64,000 nt of DNA from Billgrantia bachuensis (GTDB lineage Bacteria > Pseudomonadota > Gammaproteobacteria > Pseudomonadales > Halomonadaceae), in assembly GCF_011742165.1 (NCBI RefSeq), contig NZ_JAAQTO010000024.1, positions 1 through 64,000 on the forward strand, written 5' to 3'. Below, in pieces: positions 9,781 to 20,751 of the stretch; the first letter of the stretch is position 1, and every line of letters starts with the position of its first letter. The position numbers and the translations under genes were made by a program. Under the pieces are notes generated by a model, which worked only from the letters and a program-made list of their open reading frames with translations, was not told where the DNA came from and made no database searches.

Positions 9781-10823
9781 GGAGTCTCCTCGGTATCCAG
9801 TACGCGCAGGGAGTCGCCGGCCACCACGCCCAGGCGCTGCGCCTCCGCTTCGCTCAGGGTGAGGGTGCCCTCCTCGTCGGGGCCGTGGGCCACCCAGGCG
9901 GAACGGAAATCGGCCATTACGGTACTCGCCGCCAGCCAGCGTGGGCGAGCGGATGGCGCTTCGCTGCCGCTGCGGATCTCGACCCGGCAACGGCGCGACT
10001 TGCGCACCGCGCGCACGTCGTCGATATAGGCTTCCACCGTCGGCCCGCCATCGAAAATGTCGATGAAGCCTTCCCAGCGCAGGCCCTCCTTCTTGAGCAT
10101 GGCCAGCGCCGGGCGGGTGTGGTGGTGCACCTGGCCGATGCAGGCTCGTGCCTCGTCGGAGAGGAACGGCGTATAGATCGGGAACTTGGGCATCAACTCG
10201 CCGATAAAGCTCTTCTGGCCCAGCCCGGTGAGGCGATCGGCCTCGTCGAAATCCAACGGAAAGAAGTGGCTGCCCAGGCACTCCCAGAACGGGCTCTTGC
10301 CACGCTCGTCGAAAACGCCGCGCATCTCGGCCAGCACCTTGTCGGGGAACTGGTCGCGGAACTCGGCCATGAACAGCCAGCGCATCATCGACAGCAGCGC
10401 GCCGTTGCGCTGGTGCTGACGCTCCTTGCCACGAAAACCGGGGCGCAGGAACAGCGAGGCCACCTCGGCGTCGCCGGTGTGGTCGGAGCTGAGAAACAGC
10501 GTGTCGATGGTACGGTGCAGATCGAGCTGCACCGATGAGTGGGCCAGCGTACCCAGCCGGTAGTGGTAGAACGGCACCTCGCGGCCCACCTGGCTCTCGA
10601 TGGCGCAACAGCCCGCCAGTTCGCCGCTCGCCTCGTCCTCGAGCACGAAGAAGTAGTTGCGCCGGTCGACCGGCGTGCGCTGTTCGAAGGCTGCCACCGC
10701 AGCGGCGATCTTGGCCGTGAGGAATTCACGGTTGTCGGGCAGCGAGGTGAAGCCGACCCCGGTTTCGCGAGCGATCTTCTGCAGTTCGTCCAGGTCGCCC
10801 TCGGTAATCGGTCGAATACGCAT
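9777..10823 (-). CDS. astA: arginine N-succinyltransferase, beta subunit type (AruG/AstA)
   Basis: A 348-residue acyltransferase transferring succinyl from succinyl-CoA to arginine, the committing step of the pathway. It matches the AstA/AruG family along its length ([18 protein letters not shown]..., [51 protein letters not shown]). In Pseudomonas the active enzyme is a heteromer of AruF and AruG; both genes lie side by side here in the same order. It overlaps astD by ATGA. Confidence 0.93.
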   Translation of the reverse strand: MRIRPITEGDLDELQKIARETGVGFTSLPDNREFLTAKIAAAVAAFEQRTPVDRRNYFFVLEDEASGELAGCCAIESQVGREVPFYHYRLGTLAHSSVQLDLHRTIDTLFLSSDHTGDAEVASLFLRPGFRGKERQHQRNGALLSMMRWLFMAEFRDQFPDKVLAEMRGVFDERGKSPFWECLGSHFFPLDFDEADRLTGLGQKSFIGELMPKFPIYTPFLSDEARACIGQVHHHTRPALAMLKKEGLRWEGFIDIFDGGPTVEAYIDDVRAVRKSRRCRVEIRSGSEAPSARPRWLAASTVMADFRSAWVAHGPDEEGTLTLSEAEAQRLGVVAGDSLRVLDTEETP

Positions 10824-11896
10824 CACAGCTCTCCCTCGTCGAAGCCCAGTTCGTCCTCGCCCGCCGTCGGCAACGCCAGCGGCGCGGCCAGCACCGCGCG
10901 GCCCTCCTCCACGCCGAGCAGCTCGGCATGTTCCGGCGAAATCATCAATTGCCCGGTAGGCGACAGCGCATAGCGCGCCACCACGCAGCGGAAATCGGCC
11001 AGGCGCTGGTTGGCAATCATCGCCGGCTCGGCGTCCGGCAAGGCGTGTGCCGGGCGCACCCTTACCGGGTGCCAGGCGGCACGCCGGAAGGTCTGCAGGC
11101 GGTCGCGCTCGCCCTTGATCACCGGGCCGGCGTCGAACAGGTCGACGTGGCGCGAGCGCATGAAACCCTCGGCCAGCATCTCGGCCATGGCGGTCTCGTG
11201 GGCGGGGTGCTCGCGGCCGATGGCGGCGCGCGCCTGGGGCGTGAGCAGCGCCAGGTAGAGCGGGAACTGCGGCATCACCTCGGCGATGAAGCTCTTCGAG
11301 CGCACCCCAGCGAGGTAATTGATGTCGTGGTAGTCGCGCACGAAGAAGTGGCGACCCACGCTGTTCCAGAACGGTGATTCCCCTTGTTCGTCGAGGTAGC
11401 CCGGGAAGGCCATCGCCAGCACCTCGGCGAAGCGCTCCGGGTACTGGGCGATGAACATCAGCCGCGCGCGGCGCAGCAGGCTCTCGGCGCTGGTGCCGCG
11501 ATAGCGCGGGTCCAGCGACAGCGCGCACAGCTGGGTGGTCTCGGAGACCTCGTGGGAGAGCGAGAGGGTCTGCACCTCGCGGCGCACGTTGAGCTGCTGC
11601 GAGGCGTGGATCAGCGTTTCCTGGCGGTAGGTGTAGTAGGCCTCGCGCGCGCCGGCCTCGGCGCGCAGGGTAGCGGTACCCACCACCTCGTCACGTTCGA
11701 GATCCTCGAGCACGAAGGTGTAGTGCTCGTCGCCGGGGAAATCCACCTCGCGGCCGAACGATTGCCGCGAGCGGGCGATGCGCTCCTCGAGGCGGTCGCG
11801 ATGGGCCGGCAGGTTGGTCAGGCTCGGTGTGGCCAGGCCTGCCAACCGCTCTAGCGCCGGCAGGTCGGCCTGCCTGACGGGGCGTACGACCATCAT
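10823..11896 (-). CDS. aruF: arginine/ornithine succinyltransferase, alpha subunit type (AruF)
   Basis: A 357-residue paralogue of the neighbouring AstA/AruG, with the same landmarks (YTFVLEDLERDEVVGTATL, ESPFWNSVGRHFFVRDYHDINYL, HVDLFDAGPVIKGERD). Probably the alpha subunit of the AruFG heteromer, which in Pseudomonas acts on arginine and ornithine. Family members begin with M-V-x-R-P, so the ATG at 11896 (GGAG 8 nt upstream) is chosen. A GTG at 11950, overlapping the astC stop by GTGA, would add 18 residues and could serve for coupling. The C-terminus is acidic. Confidence 0.88.
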   Translation of the reverse strand: MMVVRPVRQADLPALERLAGLATPSLTNLPAHRDRLEERIARSRQSFGREVDFPGDEHYTFVLEDLERDEVVGTATLRAEAGAREAYYTYRQETLIHASQQLNVRREVQTLSLSHEVSETTQLCALSLDPRYRGTSAESLLRRARLMFIAQYPERFAEVLAMAFPGYLDEQGESPFWNSVGRHFFVRDYHDINYLAGVRSKSFIAEVMPQFPLYLALLTPQARAAIGREHPAHETAMAEMLAEGFMRSRHVDLFDAGPVIKGERDRLQTFRRAAWHPVRVRPAHALPDAEPAMIANQRLADFRCVVARYALSPTGQLMISPEHAELLGVEEGRAVLAAPLALPTAGEDELGFDEGEL

Positions 11897-11946
11897 GGCG
11901 GGATCTCCAGGTCGATTGGCGGTGTCCTGCATGGCTCGGCCTGCCT

Positions 11947-13188
<1,242 letters not shown>

Positions 13189-13297
13189 TCAATAACGCAG
13201 TGATGTCATCCGAGTATAAAGAGCCTGGCCGCCGACGGCTTTCAGCTATGGGACCCCGATTTGTATAAAAGGGCTGTAGAAAAAGTTGTCGGAACGG

Positions 13298-14272
13298 CTA
13301 GAGACGCTCCTCGCGAGGGGTCACGCCGAAGTGGTTGCGGTAGGCAGTGGAGAAGTGTGCGGGCGACGAGAAGCCCGTCTTCATGGCGATCTCGCCGACG
13401 GGAAGGTCACTGTCGCGCAGCAGGCGTCGGGCCTCCTTCAGGCGCAAGTCGAGGTAGTAGCGCCCCGGCACGGCCTGGAGATACTTCTTGAACAAGCGCT
13501 CGAGCTGACGCCGCGAGATGCCGAGGTGTTCGGCCAGCTCGTGGGTGGTCAGCGGCTCCTCGATGTTGGCTTCCATCAGCATCACGGCATCCATCAGCGA
13601 CGCCGGAGCATGCCCCAGCCGGGCACGCAGCGGCACTTGCTGAGGTTCGTCGGCCATGCGCACCCGCTCCAGCACGAAGTGCTCGGAGACTCGCTCGGCC
13701 AGTTCATTGCCGTGGTGAGTGGCGATCAGGGTCATCATCATGTCCATAGCCGCGGTTCCGCCGCCACAGGTGAGGCGGTCGCGGTCGATCTCGAACAGCT
13801 GCTGGCTCAGGCGCACGCGGGGAAAGTCGCGGGTGAAGGCAGCGAAGCGTTGCCACGGCAGCGTGGCCCGGTAGCCGTCCAACACGCCGGCACGGGCCAG
13901 TAGCTCGGTACCGCCACCGACCCCGACCAGCACCACGCCACTGCGCCCCAGCAGGCGCAACCGGCCCGGCAGTGAACTCTCGTGCATGGTCGGCAGCGGG
14001 CTCGGCGCACACACGACCAGCATGTCCAGCTCGGTCGAGGCCAGTTCGAAGGGAGTGCAGCCCGCCTGGCTGATGTCGGCCATGCTGACGATTTCGCCCC
14101 CGTCGGGCGCGAAGGCCTGCAGCCGATAGAGTCGCCGGCCAGCCAGCTGGTTGACCACCATCAGCGGCTCCAGCGCACACGCCTGTGCCAACAGCGAGAA
14201 GCCCGGCAGCGCCAGCACCCCGACCCAACGGGTCGGGGGCTCACGAGAAGCGATGGGGGATGTATCGGGCAT
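13298..14272 (-). CDS. GlxA/ArgR-type AraC family transcriptional regulator
   Basis: A 324-residue regulator with an N-terminal DJ-1/PfpI-like domain (residues about 15-190, with a Gly-rich VLVGVGGGTELLARAG in place of the usual cysteine elbow) and a C-terminal AraC double helix-turn-helix (about 225-322: TTHELAEHLGISRRQLERLFKKYL... VGEIAMKTGFSSPAHFSTAYRNHFG). Its architecture and position upstream of aruCFGDB match Pseudomonas ArgR, the arginine-responsive activator of that operon. Control of the neighbouring operon is therefore inferred. Confidence 0.88.
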   Translation of the reverse strand: MPDTSPIASREPPTRWVGVLALPGFSLLAQACALEPLMVVNQLAGRRLYRLQAFAPDGGEIVSMADISQAGCTPFELASTELDMLVVCAPSPLPTMHESSLPGRLRLLGRSGVVLVGVGGGTELLARAGVLDGYRATLPWQRFAAFTRDFPRVRLSQQLFEIDRDRLTCGGGTAAMDMMMTLIATHHGNELAERVSEHFVLERVRMADEPQQVPLRARLGHAPASLMDAVMLMEANIEEPLTTHELAEHLGISRRQLERLFKKYLQAVPGRYYLDLRLKEARRLLRDSDLPVGEIAMKTGFSSPAHFSTAYRNHFGVTPREERL

Positions 14273-14382
14273 GTCTCAGCGCCATTGCCGAACGAAGCTG
14301 AAATGGTACTCGATCGGCGGCGTTGGCCATACCTTGTACTCGGCTCGCCCTGGCGAAGCCTGGACGAGGCGCTGGGATCGAG

Positions 14383-14592
14383 TCAGCCCACGATCTTAGG
14401 GAGCAACACGAAGAGCAGGAAGCCAGCCACCAAAATCGCCACCCCCAGCACCAGCCAGTGCGCCCCCTTGGGCGAACGCTTGGCCTCGGGCTGCTCGGCA
14501 TCGGGCTCGGGGTGCGAGAAGTCCTCGGGCAGCCGCTCCTCTTTGAGGTGCTGCTTCTTTTCCTCTGGCGTCTTGCTCTCCCTGGTATCCAT
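14383..14592 (-). CDS. small tail-anchored-like protein, unknown
   Basis: A 69-residue protein: the first 45 residues are highly charged (many Lys, Glu, Pro) and the last 22 form a single hydrophobic helix (LVLGVAILVAGFLLFVLLPKIVG). This suggests a bitopic protein with a C-terminal membrane anchor. The ATG has AAGGAG about 8 nt upstream. I recognise no family. It lies between the regulator gene and fabV. Confidence 0.7.
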   Translation of the reverse strand: MDTRESKTPEEKKQHLKEERLPEDFSHPEPDAEQPEAKRSPKGAHWLVLGVAILVAGFLLFVLLPKIVG

Positions 14593-14648
14593 GGGGCATC
14601 TCCTTTGACGCTGGATTCTCCCGCCATGGATGTGACCCTATGGCGGGC

Positions 14649-15860
14649 CTATATGGTCACGACATCGAAGTCCACGTCCGGGTTCACGTCGGCTTCGTAG
14701 TCGACGTCGTCACGCTCGAACCCGAATAGCTTCAGGAAGTCGTGCTTATAGCCAGCATAGTCGGTGATCTGGAACAGGTTCTCGGTGGTCACCTGGGGCC
14801 ACAGGTCCTTGCATGCCTGCTGCACGTCATCGCGCAACTCCCAGTCGTCCAGGCGCAGGCGGCCGGCTTCGTCGGTCGTCATTTCCCCACCCTGCCCTTG
14901 AGATGAATAGAGCCGTTCGCCGAACAGTCGGTTGAGCTGGTCGATGGTACCCTCGTGCAGGCCCTTCTCCTTCATCACCTTGTAGACCATGGCGATATAC
15001 AGCGGCATGACCGGAATGGCGGCACTGGCCTGGGTCACCACCGACTTGAGCACCGCCACGTTGGCGCCGCCGCCGCTGGCCTTGAGCTTCGCATCGATCT
15101 CGCCGGCGGCGCGGTCGAGATCCTCTTTCGCCTTGCCCAGCGCCCCGTGCCAGTAGATCGGCCAGGTGATCTCGGTGCCGATGTAGCTGAACGCCACGCT
15201 GCGTGCACCTGGAGCCAGCACGCCGGCCTTGTCCAGCGCATCGATCCACAGCTCCCAGTCCTCGCCGCCCATCACCGCCTTGGTGTCCTCGATCTCCTGC
15301 TCGGTAGCGGGCTCGACCTCGGCCTCGATGATGGTGTCCTTGTTGGTGTCGATGGCGGTGGCACGGTAGGTCTCACCGATCGGCTTGAGCGCGGAGCGCT
15401 TGAGTTCGCCGCTATCGGGCAGCTTGCGCACCGGCGAGGCCAGCGAATAGACCACCAGGTCGATCTGGCCCATGTCCTGCTTGATCAGCTCGATGGCCTT
15501 CTCGCGCGCCTCGTGGGAGAAGGCGTCGCCGTTGATCGATTTGCTGTAGAGTCCCTCGGCCTTGGCGAACTTGTCGAAGGCGGCGGCGTTGTACCAGCCC
15601 GCGGTGCCGGGCTTCTTCTCGCTGCCGGGCTTCTCGAAGAACACGCCCAGGGTATCGGCACCGTAGCCGAACGCCGCGGTGATGCGCGCCGCCAGGCCGT
15701 AACCGCTGGAGGCACCCACCACCAGCACCTTCTTCGGCCCGTCGGTCTTGTCGAGCTGGCGCGTACGGGTCGCCTCGATCTGCTCGAGCACGTTCTTCTC
15801 GCAGCCGACCGGGTGAGTAGTGGTACAGATGAAACCGCGAACCTTGGGTTTGATGATCAC
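14649..15860 (-). CDS. fabV: trans-2-enoyl-CoA/ACP reductase FabV
   Basis: A 403-residue enoyl reductase for the last step of fatty-acid elongation, using NADH. It starts with the diagnostic [20 protein letters not shown] and carries the cofactor loop VGASSGYG (about 48-55) and the catalytic Tyr-x8-Lys type motif in [25 protein letters not shown]. Length matches the usual 395-405. FabV is naturally insensitive to triclosan in other bacteria. Whether fabI is also present cannot be seen here. Confidence 0.95.
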   Translation of the reverse strand: MIIKPKVRGFICTTTHPVGCEKNVLEQIEATRTRQLDKTDGPKKVLVVGASSGYGLAARITAAFGYGADTLGVFFEKPGSEKKPGTAGWYNAAAFDKFAKAEGLYSKSINGDAFSHEAREKAIELIKQDMGQIDLVVYSLASPVRKLPDSGELKRSALKPIGETYRATAIDTNKDTIIEAEVEPATEQEIEDTKAVMGGEDWELWIDALDKAGVLAPGARSVAFSYIGTEITWPIYWHGALGKAKEDLDRAAGEIDAKLKASGGGANVAVLKSVVTQASAAIPVMPLYIAMVYKVMKEKGLHEGTIDQLNRLFGERLYSSQGQGGEMTTDEAGRLRLDDWELRDDVQQACKDLWPQVTTENLFQITDYAGYKHDFLKLFGFERDDVDYEADVNPDVDFDVVTI

Positions 15861-16023
15861 GACAGACCTCGTTATTGGTTGTACAGCGCCGCGCAGGACG
15901 CCGGATCGATACGAATGGGCAGTGGCGACATTCTAGCGGCCACGCTTGCGTCTGTCCGCACTTGAGCGACGATGGTAGCTGGTGCACGATGCAACCCCGG
16001 CAATGCCATGGCAGGAGGTGGGT

Positions 16024-16416
16024 ATGAAAGCGCAGGCGCTAGTGGACGAACGCGGCGAGCTGTGGCTGGCGCTGGCTCCGCTATGGCTGGACCGCGAGCC
16101 CAGCGAACGCGACTACGCGCACATGGTGGAAGTGATCCAGCGCCACGACCTGACATTGCATCAGTTGGAGTGGATCTTTCGTCTGGAGCTTGCCCCGGTG
16201 TTGGCACGCAACCAAGTGTCGATCGCCGGCAACTGGCGCGATTTCGACGACTACCAGTTGATGCAACAGCTGGTGGCTCACAACCTGCGGCTCAAGGGGT
16301 GGAGGCGCAAGACCTGGGCGCTGTTCTCGGGACTGACCACGATGATGACCCGGCATCGCTGGAACGAACTGATGGCCCGGGTGATGATGGCGCGAGGGGA
16401 GTCGCCACACGCCTGA
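16024..16416 (+). CDS. conserved hypothetical protein, DUF7079-like
   Basis: A 130-residue, mostly helical soluble protein with many Trp, Leu and Arg (LDREPSERDYAHMVEVIQRHDLTLHQLEWIFRLELAPVLARNQ). It resembles small uncharacterised proteins found in Pseudomonas and Halomonas; the family name is a tentative match. The start is the ATG at 16024, directly behind a strong AGGAGGTG ribosome site, not the ATG 42 bases upstream. Confidence 0.7.
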   Translation: MKAQALVDERGELWLALAPLWLDREPSERDYAHMVEVIQRHDLTLHQLEWIFRLELAPVLARNQVSIAGNWRDFDDYQLMQQLVAHNLRLKGWRRKTWALFSGLTTMMTRHRWNELMARVMMARGESPHA

Positions 16417-16462
16417 ACCGGCTGGTTGTCAGGAACGGTACCGGCCGCCGTTCTGCCGGAAC

Positions 16463-16957
16463 CTAGAGCTGGAACTTCTCGTCGAGCGCCTCTTCCAACG
16501 CCCGCTCCAATTCCTGTCCGCTGGCGCGCGGCGAGAAGCGCCGAATCACTCTGCCGTCGCGGGCCACCAGGAACTTGGTGAAGTTCCACTTGATCATTCT
16601 GGTGCGCATGAGGCCCGGTGCCTCGCGCTTGAGCTCGACGAACAGCGGGTGTGCCCCGGCACCGTTCACCCGAACCTTTTCCATGACCGGGAACGTCACG
16701 CCGTACTGGCTCGTGCTGAAGGCACAGAAGTCCAGCGCCGTTTCCGGCGACTGGCGCGCGAACTGATTGCATGGAAAGGCCAGCACGGTAAAACCTCGGT
16801 CGCGGTGGCGGCGATAGAGACGTTCCAGCTCACCGAGCTGGGGCGTGAAGCCGCAGCGGCTGGCCACGTTCACGACCAACAGCACTTGCCCCTGCAAGGC
16901 CCGCAGGTTGAAGGGCTCACCGCGGAAGGTGCGGCATTCGTGCTCGTGGATGGCCAT
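16463..16957 (-). CDS. glutathione peroxidase family protein
   Basis: A 164-residue thiol peroxidase (usual about 160). The peroxidatic Cys35 is in NVASRCGFTPQ, with FPCNQF and WNFTKFLV, which supply the other Gln/Trp/Asn tetrad residues. No signal peptide is seen. It would reduce hydrogen or lipid peroxides using thioredoxin or glutathione; the true donor cannot be read from the sequence. Confidence 0.92.
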   Translation of the reverse strand: MAIHEHECRTFRGEPFNLRALQGQVLLVVNVASRCGFTPQLGELERLYRRHRDRGFTVLAFPCNQFARQSPETALDFCAFSTSQYGVTFPVMEKVRVNGAGAHPLFVELKREAPGLMRTRMIKWNFTKFLVARDGRVIRRFSPRASGQELERALEEALDEKFQL

Positions 16958-17186
16958 GTCTCGCCTGCCTCGCTGTCACCTCTCACCACGCCACGTTTCA
17001 CACGTAGCACCACTCTGCGCACCGAGGCAACCTTTCCTGGGACCAACCCAAGCCAGGCTTTCTTTGCACGCTGACCCCAAGCCTACCGAGAAGCGGCCGC
17101 GCCGTCACGCCTGCTGCGCGTTGACCGCCTCCGGGCGACTGGCCATGCTGGAGTGAACAGCCACAAAATGCCGGAGGACAGCTGCC

Positions 17187-18839
17187 ATGCGCGACAACGC
17201 TCCCCGCAGCCGCCTGGCCACCCACGAGGTGGTCAACCAGCCCGAGCCACCCGGCGACCGCGACCTCTTCGCCACCGACCTGCCACTGCGCGAAGCGCTG
17301 GAGCGTGAAGCCCCGGCCTGGGTTGCGGAACGCCTGGCGCCCCTGGGCCGCGAGACGGGCAGCGCGCGCGTGCAGGAGCTGGGCGAGATAGCCAACCGAC
17401 ACCCACCGGAGCTGCGCCTGTTCGACCGCCACGGCCGGCGGCTGGACGAAGTGCGCTATCACCCTGCCTATCACGAATTGATGGGCCTGGCGCTGGAGGG
17501 CGGCTGGCATGCCGTGGCCTGGCAGGAGGAGGGGCGCGGCGGGCACCAGGCGCATGTCGCGGCCCTCTACCTGCTGACCCAGGCCGAGCCGGGATTCTGC
17601 TGCCCGGTGACCATGACCCACGCCGCCATGCCGGTGCTGCGCCGCAGTCAGGAGTTGGAGGCCGAATGGGCGCCAGGCCTGCTGGCCAACGCCTACGACC
17701 CCCGCGCGCTGCCGCCGGGCGACAAGCGCGGCCTCACCTTCGGCATGGCGATGACCGAGAAGCAGGGCGGCAGCGACGTGCGCCGCAACACCACACGCGC
17801 CGAGCGCGACGGCGAAGGCTGGCGCCTCACCGGCCACAAGTGGTTCTGCAGCGCGCCGATGTCGGATGCCTTCCTCACTCTGGCGCAGACCGACGCCGGC
17901 CTCTCCTGCTTCCTGGCGCCACGCTTCACCCCCGACGGCGAGCGCAACGCGATCGAGATCCAGCGGCTCAAGGAGAAGTGCGGCAATCGCGCCAACGCCT
18001 CGGCGGAGATCGAATACCGCGGCGCCTGGGCGGCACTGGTCGGCGAGCCCGGCCGCGGCGTGGCCACCATCATCGACATGGTCCAGCAGACCCGGCTGGA
18101 TGCCGCCACCGCCCCGGTAGGCATGATGCGCCAAGCGCTGGTCGAAGCGTGGCGACACGCGCGCCAGCGTCATGCCTTCGGTCGTTTGCTCGCCGAGCAG
18201 CCGCTGATGCGGGCAGTGATCGCCGACCTGGCGCTGGAGGTAGAGGCCGGGCTGGCGCTGACCCTGCGCACCGCTCGTGCCTTCGACGGCGACGCCCGCG
18301 ACGAGACCCACGAAACCGCCCTGGCACGGGTACTGCCCACCCTGGCCAAGTACTGGCACAACAAGCGCGGGCCGGGCTTCATGGCCGAGGCCATGGAGTG
18401 CCTGGGGGGCATCGGCTACGTGGAGGAGACGCCGCTGGCACGGCTCTATCGCGAAGCGCCGGTGAACTCGATCTGGGAGGGTTCGGGCAACGTGATCTGC
18501 CTCGATCTGCTGCGGGTGCTGTCACGCCACCCCGAGTCGATCGCCGCCCTGCGCGAGGAGCTCGGTGCCGCTCAGGGCGTGCAGCAGGATCTCGACCTGG
18601 CACTGGCCGGCCTGGAGCGCGACCTGGCACTTCCCGCCGAGGAGCTCGAGCCGCGCGCACGCTGGCTGGCTCAGCGCCTGGCCCAGAGCCTGCAGGCGGC
18701 ACTGCTGCTGCGCCATGGCCCGCACGAGGTGGCCGAGACCTTCTGTCGTTCGCGCCTCGGCGTCGAGGCCAGCCCGGCCTACGGTGTGCTGCCGGCAGGT
18801 TCGCCGCTGGCGGCGATACTGGCGCGAATCGGCGACTGA
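17187..18839 (+). CDS. AidB-like acyl-CoA dehydrogenase
   Basis: A 550-residue flavoprotein (E. coli AidB 541). Acyl-CoA dehydrogenase motifs: FGMAMTEKQGGSDVRRNTT, GHKWFCSAPMSDAFLTLAQ, and the C-terminal region MAEAMECLGGIGYVEETPLARLYREAPVNSIWEGSGNV typical of AidB/DMSO-adaptive members with the longer C-terminus. AidB is induced in response to alkylating agents and binds DNA in E. coli; many homologues are true dehydrogenases. The 3' end overlaps the convergent EAL gene by 61 bases. Confidence 0.9.
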   Translation: MRDNAPRSRLATHEVVNQPEPPGDRDLFATDLPLREALEREAPAWVAERLAPLGRETGSARVQELGEIANRHPPELRLFDRHGRRLDEVRYHPAYHELMGLALEGGWHAVAWQEEGRGGHQAHVAALYLLTQAEPGFCCPVTMTHAAMPVLRRSQELEAEWAPGLLANAYDPRALPPGDKRGLTFGMAMTEKQGGSDVRRNTTRAERDGEGWRLTGHKWFCSAPMSDAFLTLAQTDAGLSCFLAPRFTPDGERNAIEIQRLKEKCGNRANASAEIEYRGAWAALVGEPGRGVATIIDMVQQTRLDAATAPVGMMRQALVEAWRHARQRHAFGRLLAEQPLMRAVIADLALEVEAGLALTLRTARAFDGDARDETHETALARVLPTLAKYWHNKRGPGFMAEAMECLGGIGYVEETPLARLYREAPVNSIWEGSGNVICLDLLRVLSRHPESIAALREELGAAQGVQQDLDLALAGLERDLALPAEELEPRARWLAQRLAQSLQAALLLRHGPHEVAETFCRSRLGVEASPAYGVLPAGSPLAAILARIGD

Positions 18840-20017
18840 CCTGAGGCCAGCAGCGGAATCTCGTCGGCCGGCACCGGCCGCGACAGGCCGAAGCCCTGGA
18901 CATGGGTACAGCCGAAGCGGGCCAGGGTGGGCAGGCAGTCGAGCTCCTCGACACCCTCGGCCACCACCCGGATACCCAGGCGGCGGCCGAGCAGCGCGAT
19001 GGCCTCGACGATCGCCGCGTCCTGGCTCTCCTGCTGGACATGGCGTACGAAGCTGCGGTCGATCTTGAGTTCGCTGATCGGGAGCATCTGCAGCCGCGAG
19101 AGCGACGAGAAGCCGACGCCGAAATCGTCCACCGCCACCTCCATGCCGCTCAGGTGCAGCCGTGCGGCGATCTCGGAGCCCAGCAGCTCGTCGTCCATGG
19201 CCGCCGTCTCGGTAATCTCGAGTATCACTAGTGGCGAATCCTCCGGTGCCAACTGACGAGTCAGCGCCGGCAATTGGGATTCCATCAGGTCATCGGCGGT
19301 GACATTGACCGATAGCGACAGCAGCACGCCCTGCTCGCGCCAGCGCTGGGAGTCAGCCAGTGCTTGCTCGAGCACATGGCAAGTCAGGCGCCGACTCTGT
19401 CCGGCAGTGAGCATGGGCAGGAAACTGGCCGGGCCGATCAGGCCGATCTCGGGATGCGCCCAGCGCACCAGCGCCTCCACACCGCTCAGGCGTCCGCTGG
19501 TCAGCTCGAACTGCGGCTGGTAATGCACGGTGAGCTCGCGGCGCTGGAGCGCCGACTCCAGCTCCTCGGCAGAGAAGAAGGGGCTATCCTCGGGCAAGAT
19601 GGCCGGTTTGCAGCCGGGGCGCAGCCGGTCCAGGCGCTGCCTGAGCTCGGCCAGCCGCATCGGTTTGTCCAGCGAGCCGAGCATCTGCAGCCCCAGGGTT
19701 TGGCCGACCCGCTCGGCAATGCGCGAAATCTTGCGTTCGACGCCGCCAAGCAGCAACACCCAGCCGGCGAAGCGTTGTTCCGCCAGTAGCCGCAGCAGCT
19801 CGATGCCATCCGGAGCGCCGAACTCGAGTCCCATGATCACCAGCTGCGGCGCGCACTCTCCAAGCTCCGCCAGCAACGCATCGGCGCGCCGATAACAGCG
19901 GCTCTCCAGCCCCAGCACATGCAACTGTAGCGACAAGATCGCCACCACATCGGGATCCTCGTCGAGCACCAGGGCCAGGGCTCGCTCATCTTCTTCGAAT
20001 TCCGTTGAAAGGTTCAT
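18779..20017 (-). CDS. receiver-like/EAL domain cyclic-di-GMP phosphodiesterase
   Basis: A 412-residue protein of RocR-type layout: a response-regulator receiver (residues about 12-130) and an EAL domain (about 148-395). EAL residues needed for c-di-GMP hydrolysis are present: GVEALVRW, SVNVTADDL, LEITET, VDDFGVGFSSLSRL, ELKIDRSFV and VVAEGVE. In the receiver the acidic pocket (DEDP) and the LDKP lysine are kept, but the position of the phospho-acceptor Asp is Gly63 (VIMGLEFG). Control by phosphorylation is thus doubtful. The last 61 bases overlap the aidB-like gene. Confidence 0.88.
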   Translation of the reverse strand: MNLSTEFEEDERALALVLDEDPDVVAILSLQLHVLGLESRCYRRADALLAELGECAPQLVIMGLEFGAPDGIELLRLLAEQRFAGWVLLLGGVERKISRIAERVGQTLGLQMLGSLDKPMRLAELRQRLDRLRPGCKPAILPEDSPFFSAEELESALQRRELTVHYQPQFELTSGRLSGVEALVRWAHPEIGLIGPASFLPMLTAGQSRRLTCHVLEQALADSQRWREQGVLLSLSVNVTADDLMESQLPALTRQLAPEDSPLVILEITETAAMDDELLGSEIAARLHLSGMEVAVDDFGVGFSSLSRLQMLPISELKIDRSFVRHVQQESQDAAIVEAIALLGRRLGIRVVAEGVEELDCLPTLARFGCTHVQGFGLSRPVPADEIPLLASGQSPIRASIAASGEPAGSTP

Positions 20018-20097
20018 CAGGGGATCCCGCTCACGAATTATCCTGAGGCTAACATCATCCCTGACGACCAGCCGGCTCGATTGTCAACGCTTGCCCC

Positions 20098-20715
20098 TCA
20101 GCCGAGGGGGCCGATTACCACCCGCAACGCAAGCGCCAGCAGCATCACGCCGGTAATGCGATGAATCCAGTGTGCGCGAGCCTGCAGCCAGGGCAGGACG
20201 CGCGAATGGGTCAATGACACTGCCACCAGCACGTACCAGCCGCCGTCGATGACCATGGCCGTGGCAACGATGACCGCCTTGGCCGCCAGCGACATCTCCG
20301 GAGTGACGAACTGGCTGAGCAGCGCGACGAAGAAAAGGATCAACTTGGGGTTGCCCAGCGCCACCAGCATGCCTTCGCGGGCCGCCTGGCGACGGGTGGT
20401 AGCCACGCCGGCCGCTTCCAGCGCTGCCGCACTGCCGGCACGCAGCGCCTTGACGCCGAGCCAGGCCAGGTAAGCCGCCCCACCCCAGGTGATGAGCTGG
20501 AACAGCGTGGGAAAGCGCACGATCAGTGCCCCCAATCCCAGTACCGTGAGCAGGGCATAGAAACCCACACCCAGGGCATGGGAGAGCGCCGCCACGATAC
20601 CGGGCGTCCGCCCGCCGCCAAGCGTATGGCGCAGCACCAGGGCCAGGCTCGGTCCCGGCGACATCGCCCCCATGGCGCACACGGCCACCAGCGATATCCA
20701 AAGTGAAAGCGGCAT
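20098..20715 (-). CDS. LysE/RhtB family exporter
   Basis: A 205-residue inner-membrane protein with about six hydrophobic helices. The family N-terminus SPGPSLALVLRHTLGGGR and the helix WGGAAYLAWLGVKALR are clear. Such transporters export amino acids (lysine, threonine, homoserine lactone) or related compounds; the substrate is not readable here. Confidence 0.88.
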   Translation of the reverse strand: MPLSLWISLVAVCAMGAMSPGPSLALVLRHTLGGGRTPGIVAALSHALGVGFYALLTVLGLGALIVRFPTLFQLITWGGAAYLAWLGVKALRAGSAAALEAAGVATTRRQAAREGMLVALGNPKLILFFVALLSQFVTPEMSLAAKAVIVATAMVIDGGWYVLVAVSLTHSRVLPWLQARAHWIHRITGVMLLALALRVVIGPLG

Positions 20716-20751
20716 TACCTGTTCCTCTTCGATTGCGCGCGATGCGTCAGT

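Noticed and set aside
9781..10608. N-terminal extension of astD by 276 codons
   Set aside because: The extension is antisense-like shadow of astA; the AldDH family start and ribosome site are at 9780.
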